A stretch of 64,000 bases of DNA from positions 5,328,046-5,392,045 of the forward strand of contig JAKZAP010000016.1 in NCBI GenBank assembly GCA_023053575.1, given 5' to 3'. The notes under the pieces were generated by a model, which ran no database searches, had not been told where the DNA came from, and saw only the letters and a list, made by a program, of their open reading frames with translations. Below are positions 33,934-45,900 of this stretch, in pieces. Both the position numbers and the translations under genes were made by a program. The stretch's first letter is position 1; every line of letters starts with the position of its first letter. The DNA comes from Branchinecta lynchi (Eukaryota > Arthropoda > Branchiopoda > Anostraca > Branchinectidae).

Positions 33934-36900
33934 CTAGAAAGGAAGGAGTCGAAATGTTAGATGGCGTTACGTGCGAAGTCTTATAAATAGATCGATAGAA
34001 AAATCTTTTTGTTCACCAAAAAGAAGACTTATGTTTCATAAATCATAACAATCGTAATTCGTATATACAAGAGTCATAAATAATGTCATAAATTTGACAG
34101 GTTTAAAATCTCAGATTTAGAAAATAACAGACACAATTCTTCGTGAGCCTCTGGTGGCACACTTGAATGGCTGCAACCATAATTCAACCTCACGAGCTAT
34201 CTTGTGAGGATTTTCGCCAGCTTCTAAACTTTTGTAGTCTGTGTTATCCATAGATTTAACACAAAAATCCATGCAGACTTTCAGCTTTCCTTCATCTAAG
34301 AAGGCTATTGGCCGCCGACAAACTACTGTTGACTGAATTGCAGATTCTCCCCTATCCGTCAAAACATACTGCCGAACCTAGCGCACTCCTAGACAAGATA
34401 CTCAACTGCAAAACTTGTTCAGACCAAATGCGAAGAATGCCTTTGTTTTCTATCTATAGGAGTCCCCGCGTTTTTGTTTGTCCCGGGGACTCACTACCCG
34501 TATTCTCGCGAGTCCTCACGGACGGCGAATGCTCTGATTATACCATCATCGAAAAGGACTCCTTTTCGGATTCGGAGGGGAATCAATTTTTGCTGGTGTT
34601 GGTGCAATGTAAAATTAATTAAAAATAATCAGAATAAACAAAACCAAATATAAAGTGGCTCCAGACTAATTTCGTCAAGTGCATATCTATTTTTCGAACA
34701 AAATCCATGCTAGAAGCATTCCCCGTGTTCTCGCTGTTTCTGTTCGCGGAGTCCGCGTGGAGTAAGACTCCCTCTATTCTCGCCATTCCCTTTGATTCCC
34801 CGAGGAGTCCTCGGGGAACGGCGAGAATACGCCTTATAGTTCCAAGTTCCAATGCTGTTTTAACCTAGCTAGATTATTTGTGACTTAAAGGGCTTTAAAA
34901 TTGAGAACTCTTGCATTGCGGTTTCGTTGCCTTGTATGTTTTCGATCGAGTGAACTGAGCTTCGAGTCTTGCTTCGTTTCTTAAAGCACCTATTATTAGA
35001 AATGATCTTTTCACGATGGAATGGTTCAAAAATATCTTTATCAAAAAATACCGATACTTGCTCCGTAAAACCAGCTATTTTTATGTTGGCACTTGTCGAC
35101 TATATCCAAACCCTCCGCCCTCCGAAGTTTTCAGTGCTTGACTTGCAATCTCGGCTCGGCCGAAAAAGCGTAGCAAAGTCGTAGTTGCAAAAGAAAGCAA
35201 TGGCGAAGGGTGGGGATAATATAAAATGCAGAAATAAGTAAGAGGGGTCCTTTAAAATTTAACTGAAAAGCCAACTTATTTTTGTGTCATTTAATTGAAT
35301 ACACTGAATTATTGCATTCTGCAAAGGGGTTTTCTTATTTTCCACTATCTGCTATAGATATGACGTTCAGAATATCTGCCGCCGTCCCCACAACGTAAAT
35401 TGTACTATGACGTGGGAAATTTTAATGTGAACACAAACGCGGCTTTTTCGTGAGTCGTGAGATTGGTGAAGATTGCTTAGTGCCTGAATAAAAACAAAAT
35501 TACAATCTTTATCGTAAGGCATACAACAAAATATAAGCGCATAGATGTACTGCAAATCACACGGAAATTCCACGATTTGAAAATTCGTGAATAGCGGAAC
35601 AACGAAGTAAAGCATTTTCGGCGGGCCTTCAAGCCAATTTAAGTGAATAACTGATGGGTAACTAGATTGTCCTGTCCCAGCCCTTTTCGGTTAAACCGTT
35701 AAACTTTAAGAAAGTGAAACCTTTTAAGGTATAGCTTTTGGCTAAGAAGTGGAGATTTTAAGAGCGAAGCGAGACCCACCCCAAGTGGGAACTAAACTTA
35801 AACCCTATCTTTGATCGAGTTTTATTTAGTATATTTCTGGATTGCCTACTCCTGTTGGAAAGAATTTTGAAGATAATACTTATATAAGATAATACTGGAT
35901 TCCAATTGGGGAGGAGTTGAGGGATGACAAGTGGCAGTTTGTAGCTAAGCCCCGCCTTGTGGGAGAGCTAATTCTCAGTCATTTCTGGTCGACATTTCAC
36001 CCTTTAACAGGGCTGAAACGAACGTCACGAAGACGAAACAAGGAGTGGTAAAAAAGAATCGACGACAAATAAATAAAATAAGGTGTCACTTACGGTGCAG
36101 CTACCGCCGGGGCATGGTGTTGTGGATGGCCTGATGATTTCGCCATTTAGGTGATTGGCGATATGGGAAACTATGGGGAAGGATCCTGTGTGGCATTTCT
36201 GTCTGAAATCGTCCGTCTCGATTGACCAGACCATGGCACCGCCGAGGTTGTATTTGTCCACGAGCTCGAGCTGAAATAAAATTTAGTTTGTACGCAAAGT
36301 TCCTCACTCTTGCTCGCGTGTGGTCCGCAGGGTTGCCGCATCGAAAAGTGAGTGAATTTTGGCCCAAAACAGAGAGTGAATGCTCGCGATGACTATTTCT
36401 TCGTGCCGAAGAAGAATCGCCGTATGCCCATGGAGCCAGAAACTTCACGACAACAAACGTTGTTGATTGGCTTCAAATATGATTCGCAATCAACTTGTTC
36501 AACGCACGTTTTCTTCTTTGAAAATTCCTCTTTTCCTGAACAGAAATGGTACAAAACAACATGAAAGCAATTCGTTACTACCAGTTATTTTTTTGCTTTT
36601 TATTCACACACCAGCCTTGTGTATTTTTTTCTCTTGCGTACTTGTGCTGGTAGCTACTTTGAGAGACAGGCATGAAAATCCCAATCGCCTCGCTAGGCCA
36701 TCTGGTCCTGGCTCGAACTACAGTCTCTTGAAAATCGGTGATGTAGGCACCTCATATACGAGTATACACTGAAAAAAAACAAATCTTGCAGTATTTGCTA
36801 CAAGGATTAATATTTTTCTAGTGATATAGGATTATTTCCAATTCGTATTAATCTGATCCCAGTAGAGATAAGATTAATCCCAGTAGCAGATATTGCAGTT

Positions 36901-39900
36901 AACTTTAATCCTTACTCGGATAAACTTTTGACAGTGTACTTCCGAATTAACTGCTTACCTTCTTGGTAAGAGACTGCTTGTTGTCGAACCCAAGCCATCT
37001 TTCCCCGGAATAGGCATATGGGGCTAAGTAGTACTCATTTTCGATGATCGTCCATGCATCTCCTTCAGTCTGCAACTTCTCGCAAAGCTCATTGTATCCC
37101 CAGATACCGACTTGACGGGTATACGGCCCTTCCATGATAGCTTTTGAGGCTGGTGCGTATGGCCCGTTGTCCAAAGGGTTGTCCAGGAGCCACCCTCGAC
37201 CATATAGGGGCATGCCAAGGTTGATTTTTGAAGGGGTAGCTCCTTTTTCCAGCCAGTACCTGACGGTGAAATCCTAAACGAAATTAATTTAAATCAAATG
37301 TTATATGTTCAAACAATGTTTACAACGGATATACGTCAGCTACGATTCTTTATCAGCGATATTTCGGCCCTTCTTGGCAAGGGTCCTCGTCAGGCTGTCA
37401 ATCTTCTGCGTCAACAAAGGTTTTATTACAGGTTTGTTTCCTTCCCCGATTAATTGAGCATGGCCACATAATTAAAATCTTAACTATATCTATGTATGCA
37501 TTTAAGAACCCATAGGACATATATAGTATAAACAAATTATATATATCTGCATTTAAAAACCCACAGGTCATACACAGGATAAACAAACAACTCATATAGA
37601 AACATACAAACTAAGCAACAGCACTTCTCAGCTCGAGTGTTTTACGTACAAAACTAAGAAAGGAAACAATCACTCGTGGTGACTTCCATTGTAAGATATA
37701 AGAAGCTGCCCATCATTCCCACAAAAAAATACTACGTGTTGCTGGTCGAGTCGTAAGCAACGGATGGTGGTTGGTCGTATTTATTTCGAACATGACCGGC
37801 CGCAACCTAGTGGGGATTAGTTCTTTGGTTGGGACTGGTCGTCGTCACTGACATAGGCATTTGATATGGGTCGTTCATGATTGTTTTTTATTATTTTTGC
37901 CGAAGTCCACGAGAGAAAAAAAAGAACGGGAATCATAATCGGTTAGATCTGTGGTGCATTAACATCTTGTACACAGATCAGACGAGATTATCTTGAAAAT
38001 AATCAAAAGCTTGCCGCTCTTTTGATACATTCAATAAATAAATTGAGTCATTAGCAAGAAAATGAGCTCTGTTCCAGTAGCCTACAGTTTAGTAAATTAT
38101 GTAAAAAATTTGCAAGCTTTCAAGTTTATTTTCTTTCTTATTCGAGAGAGTTTTTGTATTGCATTCATATACCATTACTACGCTTTGAAACGGTAAGGAA
38201 ACTTAAACGAAAAAATGAAATAAAATCTATCAATTTGTCGCCATCTGATCATCTATAAGAAGTAACCCTTTTTTTGTGAAAGTTAATGGCTTTTTAACCA
38301 CCTAACAATTTTAACCTCTCGACCAACGAAACCCCCACTAGCCACAGTTGACCCTTGATGCGAATCGAAGTTTTCTCGCGAACCCTAGCTAAATTACTCT
38401 TGAGCCGTAGCGAGAAATGGCATGGACCAGCTTAGCTTAGTTGTCTATTGTACAAACACAGAAGAAACTAAATTTTGCATGTTTTTGTCGGGCGTCGGTA
38501 GACTCGTTGGCAGATCGGGTTCTTTTTACACGCAAGAAATCAAATTCTGCAAACATTTGTCGGTCAAAACACAGAAGAAATCGAATTCTGTAAGCTTTTG
38601 TCGGGACTAGCTATTCTAGTCAGCGCATCGGGTCCTTTTATACATGAGAAATGCAGAAGAAATACAATTCGTTCGCTTTTGTCGGGCGTCGGTTCCATCT
38701 TTCCAGCTTTTTGCCGCGTAAATGTGGCTCCGAGGCAAATAGACGGCTTTTTTACGCCTTTCGAACAGTCTCACAATCAGGACTTCTCACGACTACAGAA
38801 CGGCACGGTCTGAACATTCCATGAGCGAGATATGAGTTCTTTCGACGTCAATGCCCGTTGCGTCTTGTAGACAGGGTTGTTATGCCAGACGAAAAAAATC
38901 ACCCATTTTATATTTTGTGGAGGAAATTTGGTTATTTTGTGGCATTTTATTTGGAAATCACCAAAATTGATTAATTTGGCGACACAAAAAGAAAGAAATT
39001 ATCAAATTTGGTTGTAAATCTCAAACCGTTGTAGATAGGTAGAGGTTACCAGGGGCTGATGTATGGGAGGGGGGACGGCTCCGCATAGTGGTCGGCCAGT
39101 CGGTAAAAATTAACCGAATTGGTGCGAACGCGTGCGACGCGGTTAAAAAAAAAAAACAAAAAAAAAACAGTTGATTTTTCATGAAAACAGTCGTTTTTTC
39201 TGAAAATAAGTCTATTTTTCAGCAAACAGTAGATTTTTCTTTAAAACAGTTGTTTTTCTGGAAAGTAGTCGGTAAAAATGACCAGACCCCCCCCCCCCCC
39301 CCACCAAAAAAAACAAAGAACATTTTGGCGAGTAACGCTTCTGGAGGTTGCAACTCGATTTGAAGCTTTAGATCACTCACCACGTTGAAGTTTGTGCTGT
39401 TTCCGTCGTCAAGGGGATGGGCGTAAAGGGGTGAGTTGTGTCCAGTGACTGTCTCCCAAGCGCCGTGGTAGTCGTATCCCATGACGTTGATGAAGTCCAA
39501 GAGTCTAGAAAACGTCAAAGGTAATGACGGAAGCGGGTTAAAAGAAACCGGGGATTACCACCTTACCCAAGAATTCTGGAAAACCTTCCTTTTCCGGATC
39601 CGGTCGTCCGAGGCGGTGGGGGGGGGGGGGGGGGGAGATGAGTGGTTGGAGCAGATGCCTAGATGCATAACTTATTTGCCCGGCCTAGGTGGGGGAGCGG
39701 GCGAAATTTGTATTGCAATACGGACCAAGCGGATTGGGGATAAAATTTGGACGGATATGGACCCAAAACCCATTTGACTATGTTGACATTTCCCATGCTA
39801 TTTGGGGATGAATTTTCCGAAAAATAAAGTGAGTTGAACTGAAAAGAAAATATACTATTTACGGTCTTGGATTTATAGCGGGAGTGGAAGAGGTGTATCG

Positions 39901-42900
39901 GACCTAAGTGCTCCGATTTGAGTCAGATTTGGCGGGTGGCACCTACTGTCCCAAAAAAATGTTTCACGTTTTATGAGTTCGAGGTTGGGTCTCTTTCTGA
40001 CGCACGATTCCACCGATGCTCGAACGCAAATTATTTAGCGAAAGGATGTCAGGCAGCCCGAAGGCAGTTTACTCTATGCCTGAGCAGTCGAAACTGTTTG
40101 AGAGGTAAAAAGTACCGACACGTAGGTCTGGCCAAAGACAATATCACTTTTAAACATTGTTCAAATCGGTGCAATAAGCTGTATAGCGCTCTATGTGATG
40201 TTTACGTCTTATTACACGCCCTTGTTCAAACAAAAAGTAAAAGGTTCTTATCCGTGCGACATCTCAGTGTTGCCACACTGATACAATTTTTCGAGCTTGT
40301 AAAGATCAGAAAAAGTGTTCTTGGTACTACTCGAATTATACAAGTGCAATTCACGAACATTATGTTGTAAACAAAATACTAAATTAACGTATGAACAGCA
40401 GGGTTCCTCGAACTAACAGTAAGCAGTCGCAACAGAGCAAAACATGTTCTTCCGAAGAAAAGTTGTTACTTCAACTTCCAACTTCCTTTCTTGTGTTTTT
40501 ACATTAGACTGAATTGATTTTAACTCAACAAACAAATAGAACTTTTGTGCTCCCCGTGGCAACCCTGGCGAAGCTCTCCTTTACTTAGCCCGCTGGCGGA
40601 TCCTGAGCAATCGATTCCTTAAGTACTAACCCATTGACCACTGGAATATCGTAGGCTTCGTCGCAAACTACGTCGCTCGGCGAGACGGCAGCTGAAAGGA
40701 TGAGACCTTCTCTGTCGAACATAGGCCTCAATTGTTGGAGGAGAAGGATGAAGTTTTCCTGAAATAAAGAAAAAGATTCTCATTGTGAAAGACCTAATCT
40801 AAACATTCTGTTTAACTTCTCTTACTGATTGGAAGCCACCAGTTTATTTAGATTTGGACTTGATTGCGGGGTTGCTGTTTTGGCTCGACAAAAAACTACG
40901 CAGAATGTCTTCTTTTCCAGATGGCAAAATTTTCCACGTTTGATTAGAAAGTTTAGCCTTTAACTTATTTGTATTAGTAATAAACAGTTGGAGCATTAGA
41001 TGGAAATTATTATATTCTCTATCCAGGATAATCGGCTGAGATTTAGTCCAGACCGAATTATTTCAAATCTAGGATTTTTTGTTTGTATTTGCCAACGGAG
41101 GGGCATGTTATTTGTATGGCGGAATAGACCAGTAGAAATAAGATTAATCCCAGTAGCAAATACTGCAGTTAACTTCTATCCTTACTCGGAGAAACTTTTT
41201 ACAGTGTAAGGTAGATGCTTTGCATTGCAGCAGTTGAAGAGTCAAGCACGTAACTAACCAGCCCTTTTGCTGCGTCTCGCGCCAGACAAGCTTTGCGCCA
41301 AACGTGGTAAGAAATGTCATCGGTCAACGGAGGGGCATGTTATTTGTATGTCAGAATAGACCCGCCAGAACTTTACAAGGAGTGGCAGCCTGGGCCATTC
41401 CGAAACAAAGGACTGCCGAAAAGAATGCTGACATGAACACAGAAACAAGAACGGAACGGAATGACACGGTGCAGGAGAAAGAACAGGGGCCCTGTCGTTC
41501 CCAGTTGTATTACTTGTTCCTCCTGCACATAGAAAACACAGGGGGGGGGGGGGGGGGGACATTCCCGTTTTTAGTACTTGTTCTTCTGCAGTATGGGAAA
41601 GAACAGTATATTAAAGAACAAGAGTCCTGTCACTCGCCGTGCGGGAGTAACTGGACTAGAAGAAGGAACCCGACCACTAGAACAGGGATTGTGCACGGGA
41701 ATGGTCTGGAACTCGTATTCAAACAATCTACTAAAACAAGGAAGGATGGTGGATTGTTCCCTCTTTTAGTAGAGCTCCTCCTGGTGCAACGTTCCAGATT
41801 TGAGTACCTCATTCCCGTTTTTAGTACGCATTTCCCGTTTAGTACGCGTTCCCATTTTTAGTACTGTTCCTCCTGCAGTCCTGCACCATGTCATTCCGTT
41901 CAATTCCAGTTTTTAGTCGATCCCCGTTAGTAGGCTACGCTTCGTCGCACCTACAAGCGGGATGTGAAGCACATCAGTCTGACAGTCCAAACCCAGTCGA
42001 AAGACATATGGGCCGCAGCCCATACGAAAGATGACTGGTGGCCTTTCAGCCGTGTTTACCTCTGGCGTTAAGCATTGTCCTAATTGGTGTAATAAGGTGT
42101 ATTACCGCGTATAAGACTTATTACAGATTCCTCTTTTCTTCGAAGCGCGCTGTAACAAGGCGAATAAGGAAAATAGAGCTCGGCTCTATTCTTTCTTATG
42201 CAGAGCCAATCAGATCGCTCGGTTGGTTCCGCCAGCGGGCCGAGCAGAGGCGCAGCGTCGTCAGGGTTGCCAAAGAAAGCACAACAGTTATACTTTTTTG
42301 GAAACTAAAGAAACAATATGTTTTTGTTCTACTACGACTGATTTTCGTCAGTTGGAGGATCAATGCTGTCCATCCCTTATTTTAATAGCTTTTTTACAGT
42401 ATAATTTGTGTTATATTATACTCGTGTACTTCAAGTAGTACTAAGAACCTTTTCGGATATTTTTAGAGCTCGAAAATTTGTATTACCTTGGCAACACCGA
42501 CCGCCGCATTGATAAGAACCTCTTGGGTTGTATTTGAACAGGCGTTTGTATTAAGACGTAAACATCGCGTATAGCGCTATTCACCTTATTACACCTCTTA
42601 GGACAATGCTTTAGAGGGAACTAGTAGTATAAAATTGTAACAGAATCTCTTACCCTGTCTTCAGCCTTGCCTCCTCGCTGCGTTGGATATTCCCAGTCGA
42701 GGTCAAGTCCGTCGAAATTAAATTGTTTAATGAATGGAATAATGCTGTTAGCAAAAGTTGTTCGGCTTGCCGCTGTCGAGGCCATCTGAAATATAAATAT
42801 TTGCAGTTCCCGTACGTGACGGATGTGATGGATCAAAGCATTACGTCTTTGTTTTCATTTCTGGATCTGTTGTTAGCGTGCTGTAATCGATGTGTGCGTG

Positions 42901-45900
42901 CGAGTTAATCCCCAAAGGGTACTTGGGGTGAATGAAACACCGATCTAGGTATTTCAAGTCCAGATCTAGTTTCAATTAGAAGCAGAGCAAAATAACAGTA
43001 GGGAGTACGTCAAGACTTGAAATAAGTGACACAAACTCAAACAGCTGTGATACCACTAACGATAGAAAACGTCCGTGCTAAAATGCAATCGGTATTGCAC
43101 CAGCGCTGTCTCCAGTAAATCCATATTCCAAACACAGAAGGGAAAAAAAAAGATACTGCTGCCCCTGTTTCGTAGGTGTTCGCAAGCCGCGTCTAAGCTG
43201 TACAAGAAATTTTCCAAACCCCCAAGTTTGTCTCGCTTTAAACGTCCCGAGCGACGCTGCGAGTAAGGCCCGTTTCCGATTAATGGAAAGGATAGGCCTT
43301 GGCGCTACTACCTAGTCTTATTATGATCTGATTAGAACGCGAAGCGTAAATCACTTGTGAAATCTGCTCTGTTTCCTATAAACAAAGACTTGTGTGTGTT
43401 ACGAACAGCGTTGCCACATGTCGCACGATAATGTGAATTGTCACTCTGTTTTGTTTTTGTCACTGTTGTCCTACGTAGGACATAAAAATCACTCTATTCC
43501 AGAAAATGACCAAATCTGTCATTTTTGCAGCAGGGATTCCGACCATAGGTGACTATTGCAAGTTTTTTTTTCATAAAAGTAAAGTTAAGATGTGTCATTT
43601 TTGGGATCCCAAAACGAAGTGGAGGGTTACCTTTGGCATCGCAAAAGTTGTCTGTCTGTGCGTCTGTAAGCACGATAACTCTCGAAGGGAATGAGATATT
43701 CTGATGAAAATTGGTATGAGGATCCATTGGGTCATCGGACAAGTCAAGTTCGTAGATGGGCTTTGTAGCCCTACATTTAGGGGTGGGGGATCAAATTAAG
43801 GGTCAAACAAAATATTTTGAAACAGCTAATGTGATAGTCCATTATGGGGTAAGAAGACATGCTGAAGACGCTGGTGAAAACCATTTTGTCATCGGACAAG
43901 TAGTTAGCCCGAAATCCTGCCAAAACCGGAAAGTTTATTAAAAGTAAAAGTTTTATTTTAAGTTGATTAGATTTTCGGTTTAGGGGTAGGAAAACACGCG
44001 AGCACGATGGTGAAAACCATTTTCTCGACGGACAAGCAATTCGCCCAGAATCCGGCCCAAACCGGAAAGTTTGTTAAAATTAAAAGTTTTATTTGGAGTT
44101 GATTAGATGTTCGATTTAGGGCAAGAAGACATGCTGAACACTTATATGAAAACAATTTTCTACCCGGACATGTAGTTCGCCTGGAATCCGGCCAAAACCG
44201 GAAATTTGTTAAAAGTTAAAGGTGTATTTGTAGTTGATCAGATATCCGATTTAAAGGTAAGAAGAGATGCTGAATCCGTGTGTAACAATCGTTGTTTACC
44301 CGGACATATAGTTCGACCGGAATCCGGCTGGAGTCTGAAAATTTGTAATAACTTAAATTCTTATTTGAAGTTGACTAGATCTTGATTATTGGGGAACGAA
44401 GATATCCTGAGTTCGTTTTTTAGCTTTTTTTTTTCGCCGGACAAGTAGTTCCGGAGTTCGGCCGAAACTGGAAAATTGGCAGAAGTGGCAGGAAGTTTTC
44501 GTCAAAACATATATGACTTATAGTGGTAAACACACATGCTGAATCCATATCTGAACTTGGTTTTCTTAGATTATTAGCTATTTGGCCTTAATCTGTTTCT
44601 GAATTTTAATGGTAAAAATGTTCAAGGAGTCTGGTGCAGACTGGATCTGGCCAAGACAAGACCCGGTTATCTGGATCAGATATTGAATTTTTGGGATCCC
44701 ATCGAAACCTTTGGTCTTGTTTACAGATGCGACTCCGACCAAAAGTGAACATTTCATGAAAATAAATTTCACTCCTAATTCACTCTCTGTTTTGGACTAA
44801 AAGTCAGTCTATAAATATTTTTGATGTGGCAACGCTGGGGACGAACCCCAACGGAGAGTTGGAAGGTTTAGGACTAGGACTAAAGATAAGATAAGATTTA
44901 TTCCACTAAAAGCACAGAGGCCATGGGAAAAAAATAGACAAAAATAAAAAAAACACAAACCAAATAAATGCTAACTATTTTTCATATTCCTTTACAGGAA
45001 TCTTTCTCTGTGGTTCACCGAGACCGAAAGGAATCTTCCCAACTTTTCAGTATCAACGAATATTTTATATAATACACGCGAACGTAATCCGTTACAGTTG
45101 TACCATCATGTCCACGAAGATTACGTTACCCGCGGTATCCTTAGGTGACGTGGCTATGCCGACCAAGATATGCATGGATCAATCATACAGCAGAGGTATG
45201 CTTCTTTGGACGTTAGGCTTTTTGAACGTTGAATATAACACTCGTTGAAAAAATAGCGAGGGATAGTATTTTTGTAAATATCAAGTTTTTAAAGAATAAA
45301 AATTTTAAGGAAAGGAGATATTAAGGACGGAAAACAAAAAAAAGGTTTAAAAGATGTAAAAAAAAAAATAACACTCTTTCAGATGTTTCTCGATGCCCCT
45401 GATTAGGTACCTTGGCTGACTTAAGTCACAGCAAGCGGATGAAAAGGGCACTATCCAGAGGTGACTAACCGTTCAAAGAGGGATACCTCTACTATAATAA
45501 ATTTTGAGTTGTCCCAGGAGCTACTCACTCAAAAATTGAAGATTTTCGAGGTTTTTTCTTGATCAGCTAGTTATCCCTTTAAGATGATGTGCGTGGGACT
45601 AAATCATATTTAATTCTTATGATTTCTTTGATTTATGTTTTGTTTTTCGCTGAGGACGGTTTGCCGGAACTGCAACAGAAATCCGAAATTGTATACATCA
45701 TCTTAATGGGATAAGTATCTGATGAAGAACAAACCCGGAAATCTCGTTTTTCTATTTTTGTTTTCAGTGAATGGTCAAACGAAGCAAGAAAATATTTTAC
45801 AGTAGACCAAAAACATTCTAAACCCCAGCCTACGACTTTTGGGGTTAAGGTAGTGTGTTGTGCTTTCAAGTTTTTCGACAAGTTTTACCGATTTCGAAAC

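Larger units (their letters stand above)
37274..39380. other. chitinase A intron 6
   Basis: Contains a sense-strand hammerhead-ribozyme-like motif near the 3' end, three to four degenerate tandem units with AGAAGAAAT...TTTTGTCGG (38,459-38,700), and a remnant of the GAGGCGT repeat (39,040-39,330) with a 16-base C run. The rest is unassigned. Confidence 0.6.
40759..42653. other. chitinase A intron 4
   Basis: Made largely of short mobile pieces: half of a CACTGT MITE (41,129-41,208), a 38-bp direct repeat (41,093 and 41,326), a foldback element (41,450-41,905) and a TTA-flanked MITE (42,066-42,613). Confidence 0.65.

Noticed and set aside
34117..34362. 81-codon minus-strand frame in intron 8 considered as an extra exon
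   Set aside because: Exons 8 and 9 of chitinase A already join in frame to give a normal chitinase, and the frame has no family resemblance.
39918..40370. 150-codon open frame in chitinase A intron 5
   Set aside because: No domain, irregular composition, and it overlaps a half MITE.
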